Shown piece by piece: positions 29,067 to 37,357 of a DNA stretch of 47,555 nt. Each line of letters opens with the position of its first letter. Positions within the stretch are counted from its first letter, which is position 1. The translations under genes were made by a program, and so were the position numbers. The notes beneath the pieces were generated by a model, which was not told where the DNA came from, ran no database searches, and saw only the letters and a program-made list of their open reading frames with translations. Source of the DNA: an uncultured Paracoccus sp. (lineage in GTDB: Bacteria; Pseudomonadota; Alphaproteobacteria; Rhodobacterales; Rhodobacteraceae); contig CAKTBJ010000022.1 in NCBI GenBank assembly GCA_934533075.1, positions 1 to 47,555 of the forward strand, read 5' to 3'.

Positions 29067-30307
29067 TGCCCCGGCGGCGCCTGCGACACGCGCGCGGGCG
29101 CCGCCGCCCGCCCCTGGCCCAGCAGGTCCTGCGCATGCCGGGCGGCGATCCATTCCTCGTTCGTGGCCTCGACCGCGACGCGGATCGGGCTGCCGGGGGC
29201 CGAGATGACCGGCGCATGGCCCTCGTTCGCGGCATCGTCCAGCGCGATGCCCAGAAAGCCCAGCCCCTCGCAGACGCGCTTGCGGACGAAGGCGCAATTC
29301 TCGCCGACGCCGGCGGTGAAGACCAGCATGTCCAGCCCGCCCAGCGCGGTCATCAGCGCCCCGGTCTCGGCCACGATCCGGCGCACATACAGCGCCAGCG
29401 CCAGGCGCGCGCGCTCGCCCGCCTCCCCGGCATCCCCCTCGTGGCGGACCAGAACGCGCGGCTCGTCCGACAGGCCCGACACGCCCAGCAACCCCGAATC
29501 GCGGTAGAGAAGCTGGCCGACCTCGGCCAGCGACAGGTGTTCGACCTCCATCAGATACAGCACCGCGCCAGGGTCCAGCGCACCGCAGCGCGTGCCCATC
29601 ATCAGCCCGTCCAGCGCCGAGAACCCCATCGTGGTCGCCACGCTGCGCCGGTCGCGCATCGCGCAGAGGCTGGCACCGCTGCCCAGATGCGCCACCACCA
29701 CCCGCCCGTCGGCCAGCGCCCCGTGCCGCTCGGGCAGCGCATGGGCCATGTATTCATAGGAAAGCCCGTGGAAGCCATAGCGGCGCAGGCCCCGCTGCCA
29801 TTGCGACCAGGCCAGTGGCAGCACCTGCTCGACCATCGGCAGGGTGCGGTGGAAGGTGGTGTCGAAACAGGCGAATTGCGGCAGGCTGGGGCGGACCTCC
29901 ATCAGGATGGACATCGCCTTCAGCGCGAAGGGCTGGTGCAGCGGCACCAGCGGGATCAGCCGGCACAGGTCGTCGATCACCGCCTGCGAGACGCGGGCCG
30001 GCGCCAGGTAGCCCGCCCCGCCATGCACCACGCGATGCACGACCGCCGCCACCTCGCGGTCGCCCAGCCATTGGGCCACCCGCGCAAGGATCAGGTCCAG
30101 CGCCGCCGTGGTCGGATGCTCGGCATCCAGCGCCACCGGCTCCGCCGCGCCGCCGGTGGCGCTGAAGGCGGGCGCCGGCCCGCCGATGCCCTGCACCTTG
30201 CCGCCCCAGATCGGCGCGCGCGGCAGCGGCCGCGTGCCGGCGGGGAACAGCGCGAACTTGATGCTGGAGGACCCGCAGTTCAGCACCAGGATGACGGCTT
30301 CGGACAT
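29057..30307 (-). CDS. ackA: Acetate kinase AckA
   Basis: A 416-residue enzyme interconverting acetate/ATP and acetyl phosphate/ADP. VLNCGSSSIKFALF (~7-20) and VVHRVVHGGAGY are present, with the active-site blocks FDTTFHRTLP, RYGFHGLSYEYM and VVVAHLGSGASLCAM, and TAGVGENCAFVRKRV near the C-terminus. Start ATG 30307 precedes SEAVILVLNCG; the ATG at 30343 would only add a low-quality extension. It follows an SDR gene by 13 bases. Confidence 0.95.
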   Translation of the reverse strand: MSEAVILVLNCGSSSIKFALFPAGTRPLPRAPIWGGKVQGIGGPAPAFSATGGAAEPVALDAEHPTTAALDLILARVAQWLGDREVAAVVHRVVHGGAGYLAPARVSQAVIDDLCRLIPLVPLHQPFALKAMSILMEVRPSLPQFACFDTTFHRTLPMVEQVLPLAWSQWQRGLRRYGFHGLSYEYMAHALPERHGALADGRVVVAHLGSGASLCAMRDRRSVATTMGFSALDGLMMGTRCGALDPGAVLYLMEVEHLSLAEVGQLLYRDSGLLGVSGLSDEPRVLVRHEGDAGEAGERARLALALYVRRIVAETGALMTALGGLDMLVFTAGVGENCAFVRKRVCEGLGFLGIALDDAANEGHAPVISAPGSPIRVAVEATNEEWIAARHAQDLLGQGRAAAPARVSQAPPGHQP

Positions 30308-30320
30308 GGCGGCCTTCCCC

Positions 30321-31073
30321 TCAGCCGGCGGTATAGCCGCCATCGACCAGCATCGCCGCGCCGGTCATGAAGCTGGCGCCATCCGACAGCAGGAAGGCCG
30401 TCGCATGGGCGACCTCCCCGGCCCGGCCCAGCCGCCCGATCGGGTGCATCGCCGTCAGCGCCTCCAGCGTCGCGGCGTCCAGCTGGTCCAGCAGTGGCGT
30501 CGCCACATAACCCGGATGGACCGAGTTGATGCGGATGCCCTGCCCCGCATAGGCCAGCGCGGCCGAGCGCGTCAGCCCCGTCACCCCGTGCTTGGCCGCG
30601 ACATAGGCCGGCGCGGTGGGATTGCCGACCACCCCGAGGATCGACGACATGTTGACGATGGCCCCGCCCCCCGCCGCCAGCAGCGCCGGGATCTGGGCGC
30701 GCATCCCGTATTGCACCCCGCTCAGGTTGATGTCGATGACCTGCCGCCAGTCCTCGGCCTCCAGCTCGCCCGAGGGCGCCAGCGTGCCGCCGATGCCGGC
30801 ATTGTTGACGGCCATGTGCAGGGCGCCGAACCCCTCGACCGCGCGGGCGACGGCGGCGAAGGCATCCTCGGGGCGCGCCACGTCGCCGGCATGGGCGATG
30901 GCATGCCCGCCCTCGGCGGTGATCGCCCCGGCAAGGCGCTCGACGGTTTCGGCATTGCGGTCCGAGACCACGACCCGGACGCCATTGGCGGCCAGCAGCC
31001 GCGCGATGGCCTCGCCGATGCCGGAACCCGCGCCGGTCACAAGGGCAGCATCGCCTTTGAAACTGTATTTCAT
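30321..31073 (-). CDS. Short-chain dehydrogenase/reductase (SDR), ahead of ackA
   Basis: A 250-residue classical SDR with TGAGSGIG (~13-20), NNAG (~90), catalytic Ser in NMSSILG, YVAAKHG (YxxxK) and PGYVATP. Substrate unknown. ATG 31073 has AAGGAGTC upstream. ackA follows 13 bases later, an unusual pairing. Acetoacetyl-CoA reductase-type or 3-oxoacyl reductase roles are possible, as is a generic carbonyl reductase. Confidence 0.9.
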   Translation of the reverse strand: MKYSFKGDAALVTGAGSGIGEAIARLLAANGVRVVVSDRNAETVERLAGAITAEGGHAIAHAGDVARPEDAFAAVARAVEGFGALHMAVNNAGIGGTLAPSGELEAEDWRQVIDINLSGVQYGMRAQIPALLAAGGGAIVNMSSILGVVGNPTAPAYVAAKHGVTGLTRSAALAYAGQGIRINSVHPGYVATPLLDQLDAATLEALTAMHPIGRLGRAGEVAHATAFLLSDGASFMTGAAMLVDGGYTAG

Positions 31074-31186
31074 CGGGAGACTCCTTCGGTTGCGATGGCT
31101 CCGCCAAGCCTATCGCAACCCCCTGCCCCGAGAAAGCCGGGCCTCATGCGTCATCGCGAAGCAGCCGGCGGAGGGGTCCGCCGCCC

Positions 31187-32617
31187 TCAGCGCGTGCCGA
31201 TGCGCAGGCCGAACAGCTTCGGGATCGTGGCGGTGGCCCGTGCCAGCAGGCTGCCGCGCCGGCCCTGATCCTCGGCATCCTCGCAAGACAGGATCGCGGC
31301 CCGGATCGCCTTGCCGCCAAGATAGCGGAACGGCTCCGGCGGCAGGCGCGGCAGGGTCCGGGTGCAGAACGGCAGGCTGGTCCATTCGTCCTTCTGGCCC
31401 AGCACCAGCGAGGCGAGGCATTGGCCGCCGATCCAGGTCGGGTTGATGCCATGCCCGGAATAGCCGCAGCCGTAATGCACCCGCGTCCCCGCGAATGTCT
31501 TGAACATCGGAAAGCGGTCGGACGAGATGTCGATCGGCCCGCCCCAGGCCCGCGCCACCGGCACATCCGCCAGCGCCGGCACCAGCCGCTTCAGCGCCGC
31601 CTCGATCCGGGCCACGCTGAAATCGTGGCGGGTGAATTGCGGCGCCTTGCCGTTCCCGCCATAGGCCAGCGGCCCGCCGCCGGTGCCCAGCACGAAGCGG
31701 CCATCGTTCAGGCGGCGGAAGTAATGGACGAACATCCGCACATCGGCCACGCCCATGCCGGACTCCCAGCCGATGGCGGCCAGCTTGTCCGGCGCCGGCT
31801 CCGTCGCCAGCGCATAGCTGGAGAACAGGGTGACGTAGGGCGCGATCTCCGGGTCGGGCGCCAGCGCGGCATAGGTCGCCAGCACCACCTCGCGCGCGGT
31901 GATCTGGCCTTGCGGCGTGGTGATCCGGTTCGGCGTGGCCCGGTCGAGGCCGGTCATCGGGGTATTCTCGCAAACCGAGACACCGGCATCCAGCACCGCC
32001 TGGCGCAGCGCCCGCACCAGCCGGCCGGGATGCAGCGTGCCGCCTTCGCGCAGGAAGACGCCATTGCGATAGAACGGGGCCTGAAGGAAGGGCGGCAAGT
32101 CCTCGCGCGTCAGGAAGCGCGCCTCCTCCGGCACGCCCAGCTCGCGCGCGGTATCGACCATGCGGCGGATGGCGGCGTCCTGCGCCGGCGTGGTCGAGAC
32201 GCGCAGGTTGCCATCCTCGCGCAGCCAGAAATCGCGGCCCTCGGCAAAGGCGCGAATGCCCGCCATCGCACGCGACCCGGCCCGCGCCGCCGCCAGCGCC
32301 GCGTCCGGGCCGACAAGGGCGTTCAGCCCCGGCAGCGCCGCCCAATAGCCATGAACCAGCCCGCCATTCTTGCCGCTGACGCCCGAACCGCACAGCGCCG
32401 CCTCGATCAGCACCACCGACAGGTCGGGCCGGCGCTGCTTCAGCGCCAGCGCGGTCCACATCCCGGTGAACCCGCCGCCGACGATGGCCACGTCCGCCAC
32501 AACCTCGCCGGTCAGGGCGGGAGCGGGGGGCAGGTTGCCCTCATGCGCGCGGGCCTCGGCAAACCACCACGAGGGATCGCCGGCTTCGACTGTGGGCTTC
32601 ATCACCTGACCGGACAT
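31187..32617 (-). CDS. FAD-dependent oxidoreductase, DAO family
   Basis: A 476-residue flavoprotein. VVADVAIVGGGFTGMWTALALK (~40-60) is the Rossmann FAD site, SGKNGGLVHGYW (~82-93) the DAO-family second FAD segment, and RAWGGPIDISSDRFPMF plus CGYSGHGINPTWIGGQ the C-terminal FAD region. The family oxidises amines and amino acids (PuuB-like). ATG 32617 has GGAG 10 bases upstream. It follows the TauABC-type importer through a terminator, so it may act on that importer's substrate. A TauY-type amine dehydrogenase partner (TauX) is not seen nearby. Confidence 0.88.
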   Translation of the reverse strand: MSGQVMKPTVEAGDPSWWFAEARAHEGNLPPAPALTGEVVADVAIVGGGFTGMWTALALKQRRPDLSVVLIEAALCGSGVSGKNGGLVHGYWAALPGLNALVGPDAALAAARAGSRAMAGIRAFAEGRDFWLREDGNLRVSTTPAQDAAIRRMVDTARELGVPEEARFLTREDLPPFLQAPFYRNGVFLREGGTLHPGRLVRALRQAVLDAGVSVCENTPMTGLDRATPNRITTPQGQITAREVVLATYAALAPDPEIAPYVTLFSSYALATEPAPDKLAAIGWESGMGVADVRMFVHYFRRLNDGRFVLGTGGGPLAYGGNGKAPQFTRHDFSVARIEAALKRLVPALADVPVARAWGGPIDISSDRFPMFKTFAGTRVHYGCGYSGHGINPTWIGGQCLASLVLGQKDEWTSLPFCTRTLPRLPPEPFRYLGGKAIRAAILSCEDAEDQGRRGSLLARATATIPKLFGLRIGTR

Positions 32618-32635
32618 GCCGGGTTACTCCGAATG

Positions 32636-32670
32636 AAAAAAGCGCCGACCTTCGCAAGAAAGGCCGGCGC
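32636..32670 (-). terminator. Rho-independent terminator between importer ATPase gene and flavoprotein gene
   Basis: Read leftward, the stem GCGCCG.CCTT / AAGG.CGGCGC (32642-32652 pairing with 32660-32670, one mismatch, loop CGCAAGA) ends in a T-run (AAAAAA at 32636-32641 on the plus strand). It sits 18 bases before the flavoprotein start, so it would lower, not necessarily stop, read-through from the importer operon. Confidence 0.8.
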
Positions 32671-32682
32671 AGGTGGGGAGAC

Positions 32683-33486
32683 TCAATCGTCCTCGGCCTG
32701 CGGGCCGAGAACCTTTTGCAGCACGCTTTCGCGCAGTTCGATGAATTCCGGCAGCGAGCGCACCTCGCGCGCCTTCATCCGGTGGGTGGCGTAAGCCTGC
32801 GAGAAGGGCACGTCGTCGATCCGCTCGATGATGCGGCCGGGATTGGCGCCCATCACCACGATCGAGGTGGCGCAGAAGGCCGCTTCCTCCACGTCATGGG
32901 TGATGAAGAGCACGGTCTTGCCGGTCTCGTGCCAGATGCGCACGATCTCGCGCTGCATCCGCTCGCGCGTCAGGGCGTCCAGCGCGCCGAACGGCTCGTC
33001 CACCAGCAGGATGTCGGTATCGTTGGCCAGCGCACGCGCCAGCGAAACCCGCTGCTGCATGCCCCCCGACAGCTCGTAAGGCCATTTGTCCTTCGCCTGC
33101 GTCAGCCCGACCAGTTCCAGATAATGCGCGACCAGTTCCCGGCACTCGGCCTTGGGCACGCCGCGCGATTTCGGGCCAAGCTCGACATTGCCCCAGACGT
33201 TCAGCCACGGGAAAAGCGTCGCCTGCTGCAAGACCACGGTGCGGTCGGCGCCGGGACCGGTCACGGGCTTGCCCTTCAGCAGGATCTGGCCGCCGGTCGG
33301 CTTGGTGAAGCCGGCGATGATATGCATCAGGGTGCTCTTGCCGCAGCCCGAGGGGCCGACGACGGCGGTGAACTCGCCCTCGCGCATTTGCAGGTCGATG
33401 CTGCCCAGCGCGGTGAAACCGCCGAACTGCATGTTGACCCCGCGCAGGTCCAGAAGCGGCGCGCTGTCGGACATGGCCCCGCTCAT
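32683..33486 (-). CDS. TauB/SsuB-type ABC transporter ATP-binding protein
   Basis: A 267-residue importer ATPase: Walker A GPSGCGKST, Q-loop VVLQQATLFPW, signature LSGGMQQRV, Walker B ILLVDEPFGALD and switch ITHDVEEA. The pattern is nitrate/sulfonate/taurine type. ATG 33486 overlaps the permease stop as ATGA; an internal ATG at 33474 is possible. Downstream is the terminator and the flavoprotein gene. Confidence 0.93.
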   Translation of the reverse strand: MSGAMSDSAPLLDLRGVNMQFGGFTALGSIDLQMREGEFTAVVGPSGCGKSTLMHIIAGFTKPTGGQILLKGKPVTGPGADRTVVLQQATLFPWLNVWGNVELGPKSRGVPKAECRELVAHYLELVGLTQAKDKWPYELSGGMQQRVSLARALANDTDILLVDEPFGALDALTRERMQREIVRIWHETGKTVLFITHDVEEAAFCATSIVVMGANPGRIIERIDDVPFSQAYATHRMKAREVRSLPEFIELRESVLQKVLGPQAEDD

Positions 33487-34280
33487 CCCCGGCCCGCCCA
33501 GGGCACGACCCGGCGCTCCAATGTCGAGGCCAGACGGTCCAGCAGGACCGCGATCACGCCGATGATGAGGATACCCATGAACACATATTCCGTCCGCAAA
33601 TACTGGCTGGAATTCAGGATGACAAAGCCCAGGCCCCGCGTCGCCGCCACGATCTCGGCCGCCACCAACGAGCCGAAACCGATGCCGATGGTCAGCCGCC
33701 CGGCGGTGAACAGCGCCGGCAGCGTGGTCGGGAAGATCACCTGCCAGAACACTTGCCGCTCGGTCAGGCCCAGCGAACGCGCCAGCCACAGATGGTTCTG
33801 CTGCACGCCGCGCACGGCGGCGGCGGCGGACACGACCATGACCGGAAAGCCGGTCAGGAACAGCAGCACGACCTTGGACATCTCGCCGATGCCCAGCCAC
33901 AGCACCAGCAGCATGTAGTAGCCCAGCGGCGGCAGCGGCCGGAAGAAGCCGATGAACGGGTCCAGCGCGGCATGGAACAGCTCATACCGCCCCATCAGCA
34001 GCCCGACCGGCACTCCGATCAGCACCGCGAAGAAAAAGCCGGCAAAGACGCGATAGAGGCTCCAGCCGGTATGCTCGACGATCGTATAGCCGCGATAGCC
34101 CTCGGTCTGCGCATCCACCAGTGCCGCCCAGACCTTGCCCGGCGAGGGCAGGAAGGTGGCCGAGATGCCGCCATAACGGGCCGCGAGGTCCCAGATCACC
34201 ACCGCCACGATGACGGAGACGACGCTGACGCTCCACAGGATCGCGCGGGGATATTGGCCTGTGCCGGATCGAGTTGCCAT
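33483..34280 (-). CDS. TauC/SsuC-type ABC transporter permease
   Basis: A 265-residue inner-membrane permease of the BPD type with about six transmembrane segments (first ~15-35). The EAA loop is HLWLARSLGLTERQVFWQVIFPTTLPALFTAG. It is the membrane partner of the ATPase that overlaps its 3' end. Its 5' end lies 115 bases after the binding-protein gene, with a hairpin in the gap. Confidence 0.92.
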   Translation of the reverse strand: MATRSGTGQYPRAILWSVSVVSVIVAVVIWDLAARYGGISATFLPSPGKVWAALVDAQTEGYRGYTIVEHTGWSLYRVFAGFFFAVLIGVPVGLLMGRYELFHAALDPFIGFFRPLPPLGYYMLLVLWLGIGEMSKVVLLFLTGFPVMVVSAAAAVRGVQQNHLWLARSLGLTERQVFWQVIFPTTLPALFTAGRLTIGIGFGSLVAAEIVAATRGLGFVILNSSQYLRTEYVFMGILIIGVIAVLLDRLASTLERRVVPWAGRG

Positions 34281-34335
34281 GAACCTTGCCTGTCACATTG
34301 TCGGCGCGCGTTCCCGCGCGGCGCTTGGGTCATCC

Positions 34336-34360
34336 GACCGGCAGCGGCTGGCCGCCGGTC
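34336..34360 (-). other. Hairpin between binding-protein and permease genes
   Basis: The inverted repeat GACCGGC (34336-34342) / GCCGGTC (34354-34360) lies in the 115-base gap between the binding-protein and permease genes. Such hairpins often stabilise the binding-protein message or reduce downstream expression. There is no T-run. Confidence 0.5.
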
Positions 34361-34395
34361 GAACAGGTCGAAACAGCCCCGGATGACCGGGTGCC

Positions 34396-35427
34396 TTACT
34401 GGGGCGCGGCCGGAACCGTGGCCTTTTCGAGGAAGCTGGCATCGGTGGCGGCACTCAGTTGCTCGGCGGTCGGCGCCTCGGAAATCAGCTTGTTTTCCTT
34501 GAGAAACTCTCCGATGCGGACCGAGGATTCAACCATGCTGGCCGCACCGTTGCCGAACCATTGCGGGTCAAGCTGCTCGTCGCGGGTGGGATAGACCACC
34601 GCCGGCGGCAGGGCGACCAGCGGCAGTTGCTCGGCCGTCAGCTCGTATTCGGCGATCATCGCGTCATGGGCGCCGGGACCGTTGGCGTTGAACCAGTCCA
34701 CGGCGCGCAGGTTCTGCTCGACCCATGCCTGCACGAGTTCCGGGTGCTCCTCGGCGAACGTGTTGGACACCAGGCCCACGTCGCCGGCGAAATAACCCAG
34801 CTTGGCCATCTCGCCGTCGTCGGTGATCAGCGTGCCGCCCTGGGCCTGCAACTCGGTCAGGATCGGCGCCCAGATATAGGCGGCGTCGATCTGCTTGGTC
34901 GCCCAGGCCGCGACGATCGGCTGCGGTTGCAGGTTGACCAGCGTCAGGTCGTTCACCGAAAGCCCGTTCTCGGCCAGCACGCCTTGCAGCATGTAGTCGG
35001 CGCCCGAACCGAAGGTCACGCCGACGCGCTTGCCCTTGAGATCGGCGATGGTTTCGATGCCGGAACCCTCCTGCACGGCCAGCCCCGACATGGTACCGGG
35101 AATGTCGTAGAGCATGATGAGCTTGTAGGGGATGCCCTGCGCCACGCCCGAGACATAGGCGGGCAGGCCGACGAGGCCGATATCCACCTCGCCCGCCGCG
35201 AAGGCGGTGTTCACGTCGCCGCCGGAGCTGAAGTTCAGCCATTCGACCGTGGCGCCGGTGGCCTCCTCGAACCAGCCCTCGCGCTTCATGGCGCCCTGCG
35301 GGATGGCCACAAGCGGCTGATAGGCAACGCGAACCCGCTCCTGCGCCTGAGCCGGGGCCGCGGCAGCAAAGCCGCTGGCGACGATGGCGAGGCAAGCGAG
35401 ACCGTTCGTCGTCATGGCGATCTTCAT
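34396..35427 (-). CDS. TauA/SsuA-type substrate-binding protein
   Basis: A 343-residue periplasmic binding protein of the NMT1/TauA fold. A signal peptide (MTTNGLACLAIVASGFAAAAPAQA) is followed by ERVRVAYQPLVAIPQGAMKREGWFEE. Then come GGDVNTAFAAGEVDIGLVG and LKGKRVGVTFGSGADY, typical of taurine/alkanesulfonate or related binders; the ligand is not known. ATG 35427 has AGGAGGAAG upstream. First gene of this leftward operon. Confidence 0.9.
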   Translation of the reverse strand: MKIAMTTNGLACLAIVASGFAAAAPAQAQERVRVAYQPLVAIPQGAMKREGWFEEATGATVEWLNFSSGGDVNTAFAAGEVDIGLVGLPAYVSGVAQGIPYKLIMLYDIPGTMSGLAVQEGSGIETIADLKGKRVGVTFGSGADYMLQGVLAENGLSVNDLTLVNLQPQPIVAAWATKQIDAAYIWAPILTELQAQGGTLITDDGEMAKLGYFAGDVGLVSNTFAEEHPELVQAWVEQNLRAVDWFNANGPGAHDAMIAEYELTAEQLPLVALPPAVVYPTRDEQLDPQWFGNGAASMVESSVRIGEFLKENKLISEAPTAEQLSAATDASFLEKATVPAAPQ

Positions 35428-35485
35428 GTGTCTTCCTCCTGCTGATCCGTTGGTTGGGTGAGGTGGACGATTCTTGGTGATCGGT

Positions 35486-35504
35486 TTACGTAACCGATTA
35501 CGTA
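35486..35504. promoter_or_regulatory. Tandem TTACGTA elements upstream of the TauA-type gene
   Basis: TTACGTA occurs at 35486-35492 and again at 35498-35504, 12 bases apart; the first extends to the palindrome TTACGTAA. This lies about 60 bases before the binding-protein start, between divergent-looking flanks (the BtpA gene ends at 35588). It looks like an operator for the importer operon; the regulator is unknown. Confidence 0.5.
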
Positions 35505-35587
35505 TCCCGACCGATTTCTTGTCAAGCGATTTTGTGGGCACGGTTGGGGCCGTGCCCGGTGCACTGGCGGCGCGCCGCCCGGCCGGG

Positions 35588-36394
35588 TCAGGTGCGGGTC
35601 TTGCGCACGATGTCCATGAATTCCCTGGCCCGCGCCGGGTCCACGGCGTTCCAGGTGTGGCCGTCGACCTTCAGCGAGGACCCCACCACGCAGCCATCGG
35701 CGATCTTCAGCACATCCGCGACGGTGGCGTGCTTGACGCCGGTATTGGCCAGGACGGGGGTGGCGGGCAGCACGGCCTTCACCGCCTCCAGATCAGCCAT
35801 TTTCGCGGATTCCCCTGTAATCGCACCGGAAACCAGCACCGCATCCGGGATCGAGGAGAACACGGCCGAGCGCGCCCGGTCGGCCAGCGGCCGGCTGTCC
35901 AGCGAGGCAGCGAATTCGGCCGAGACGTTGTTCAGGATCACCAGGTCGCGGCGGTCCAGATGCCGCGCCCGGCGCAGCGCGCGGCCGGCATTGGGCGTCC
36001 ACGGTCCCATGTCGGAGGCATAGGTGCCGGTGAAGATCTCGCGCACGAAGGCGGCGCCGGTCGCCGCCGCCAGCGCAATCGTGCTGTCGGGGTCCCACAA
36101 CACATTGACGCCGAACGGCTTTTCGATACGCTCAGCCAGACGCCCGATGACCCAGGCCATCGCCGAGGTGGTGGCGATATCCACCTGCAACTCATAGGGG
36201 CGGTCGTTCTCGTTGCCGAACATCACAGCATCGACCCCGGCGGCTTGCAGCGCGTCGAGGTCTTGCAGCGCGTTGCGGTAGATGCCCTCGACCCCGGCAT
36301 CGGCATCGTAAAGCGGCGTGCCCGGCATCGGGTTCAGGTGAACCATCGCGATCACCGGGCGGATATGGGGAAAAAGTCGGGAGAATTTGGTCAT
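35588..36394 (-). CDS. BtpA/SgcQ-family TIM-barrel protein
   Basis: A 268-residue protein. VIAMVHLNPMPGTPLY (~14-29), ALQAAGVDAVMFGNENDRPY, VNVLWDPDSTIALAAATGAAFVRE and GSSLKVDGHTW match the BtpA/SgcQ family, a TIM-barrel fold. BtpA affects photosystem I in cyanobacteria, but other members sit in carbohydrate gene clusters and have no proven reaction. ATG 36394 has GGAGG 8 bases upstream; ATG 36406 lacks one. It lies 48 bases downstream of an SDR gene, both divergent from the DeoR-type regulator, which suggests it belongs to the polyol catabolic island. Confidence 0.88.
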   Translation of the reverse strand: MTKFSRLFPHIRPVIAMVHLNPMPGTPLYDADAGVEGIYRNALQDLDALQAAGVDAVMFGNENDRPYELQVDIATTSAMAWVIGRLAERIEKPFGVNVLWDPDSTIALAAATGAAFVREIFTGTYASDMGPWTPNAGRALRRARHLDRRDLVILNNVSAEFAASLDSRPLADRARSAVFSSIPDAVLVSGAITGESAKMADLEAVKAVLPATPVLANTGVKHATVADVLKIADGCVVGSSLKVDGHTWNAVDPARAREFMDIVRKTRT

Positions 36395-36442
36395 CTTGGC
36401 CTCCATTCAGGCAGAATAGAACAAAATCGAACGATCATCCGA

Positions 36443-37243
36443 TCAATGCATGCACAGCCCGCCGGTCACGTTCAGCGCCTGCCCGGTCATGAAGCGCGCC
36501 GCATCCGAGCACAGGAACGCCACGACGCCGGCCACATCCTCCGGCGTCTCGATCCGGCCCAGCGGGGTCTGGGCGACATAATCCTGCATGACGGCCTCCG
36601 GGGTCATGCCGCGCAGTTCCGCCTCCCACAGGATTTCGCGATCCTGCATCGGCGTGCGGACGAAACCGGGGCAGATGGCATTGGCGCGGATGCCATGCGG
36701 CGCCAGTTCCCGCGCCAGCGCCTGCGTCCAGCCGATGACGGCGAATTTCGAGGCCGAATAATGCGCCAGCAGCGGCAGCCCGACCTTGCCGGCAAAGGAT
36801 GCCGTGTTGACGATCACCCCCTTGCCTTCCTTGACGAAATGCCGCGCGGCGATCTGGTTGGTCAGGAACACGCCGCGCGCATTCACATCCATGCTCTCGT
36901 CCCAGTCCGCGTCCGACAGGTCCAGCGCCGGCGCCATGCCGGACACGCCGGCATTGGCGATGCAGATTTCCATCCCGCCCAGCCGCGCCAGCGCCGCATC
37001 GAAGCCCGCCTGCACCGAATCGCGGCTGCGCACATCGACGCGCACGGCATGATGGCCGGGACCGAGCGCCTCGGCCGCCGCCTGCGCGGCCTCCAGATTG
37101 CGGCCGGCGACGGCAACGGAAACCCCCTGCGACGCCAGCGCCCCGGCGATGGCAAGGCCGATGCCGGTGGCGCCGCCAGTCACGAAGGCGCGCTGCCCGG
37201 CAAGGCCGGAATGCACCTGTTCGGCAAGCTGGCTGGCGTTCAT
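36443..37243 (-). CDS. Short-chain dehydrogenase/reductase of the polyol island
   Basis: A 266-residue classical SDR: TGGATGIG (~22-29), NAGVSGM, Ser in NTASFAG, YSASKF and PGFVRTPM. It is probably a polyol or sugar dehydrogenase/reductase. ATG 37243 has GGAGGGGG upstream. It shares a 114-base divergent promoter region with the DeoR-type regulator. Confidence 0.92.
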   Translation of the reverse strand: MNASQLAEQVHSGLAGQRAFVTGGATGIGLAIAGALASQGVSVAVAGRNLEAAQAAAEALGPGHHAVRVDVRSRDSVQAGFDAALARLGGMEICIANAGVSGMAPALDLSDADWDESMDVNARGVFLTNQIAARHFVKEGKGVIVNTASFAGKVGLPLLAHYSASKFAVIGWTQALARELAPHGIRANAICPGFVRTPMQDREILWEAELRGMTPEAVMQDYVAQTPLGRIETPEDVAGVVAFLCSDAARFMTGQALNVTGGLCMH

Positions 37244-37266
37244 GATCCCCCCTCCGTTGCACCGAA

Positions 37267-37308
37267 ATCAAACAAATCGGCCAAAAGATCGCAAGAGTTT
37301 TGTTTGAT
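37267..37308. promoter_or_regulatory. Inverted repeat, probable DeoR-type operator
   Basis: Perfect 10-base arms ATCAAACAAA (37267-37276) and TTTGTTTGAT (37299-37308), 22 bases apart, lie in the divergent intergenic region between the SDR and the DeoR-type regulator. TTTGTTT-like words are common in DeoR-family operators. The position suits autoregulation plus control of both arms of the island. Confidence 0.7.
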
Positions 37309-37357
37309 CCTGTGCGAATTGCCGCTAAACTGCCCCGAAATCCAGCAGGGAACCGCC

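Noticed and set aside
34396..35427. Calling the importer a taurine transporter
   Set aside because: Fold-level similarity only; no taurine-degrading partner genes are in the window.
35588..36394. Photosystem I biogenesis role for the BtpA-family protein
   Set aside because: No photosynthesis gene is in the window, and the gene is coupled to a polyol-type SDR and DeoR regulator.
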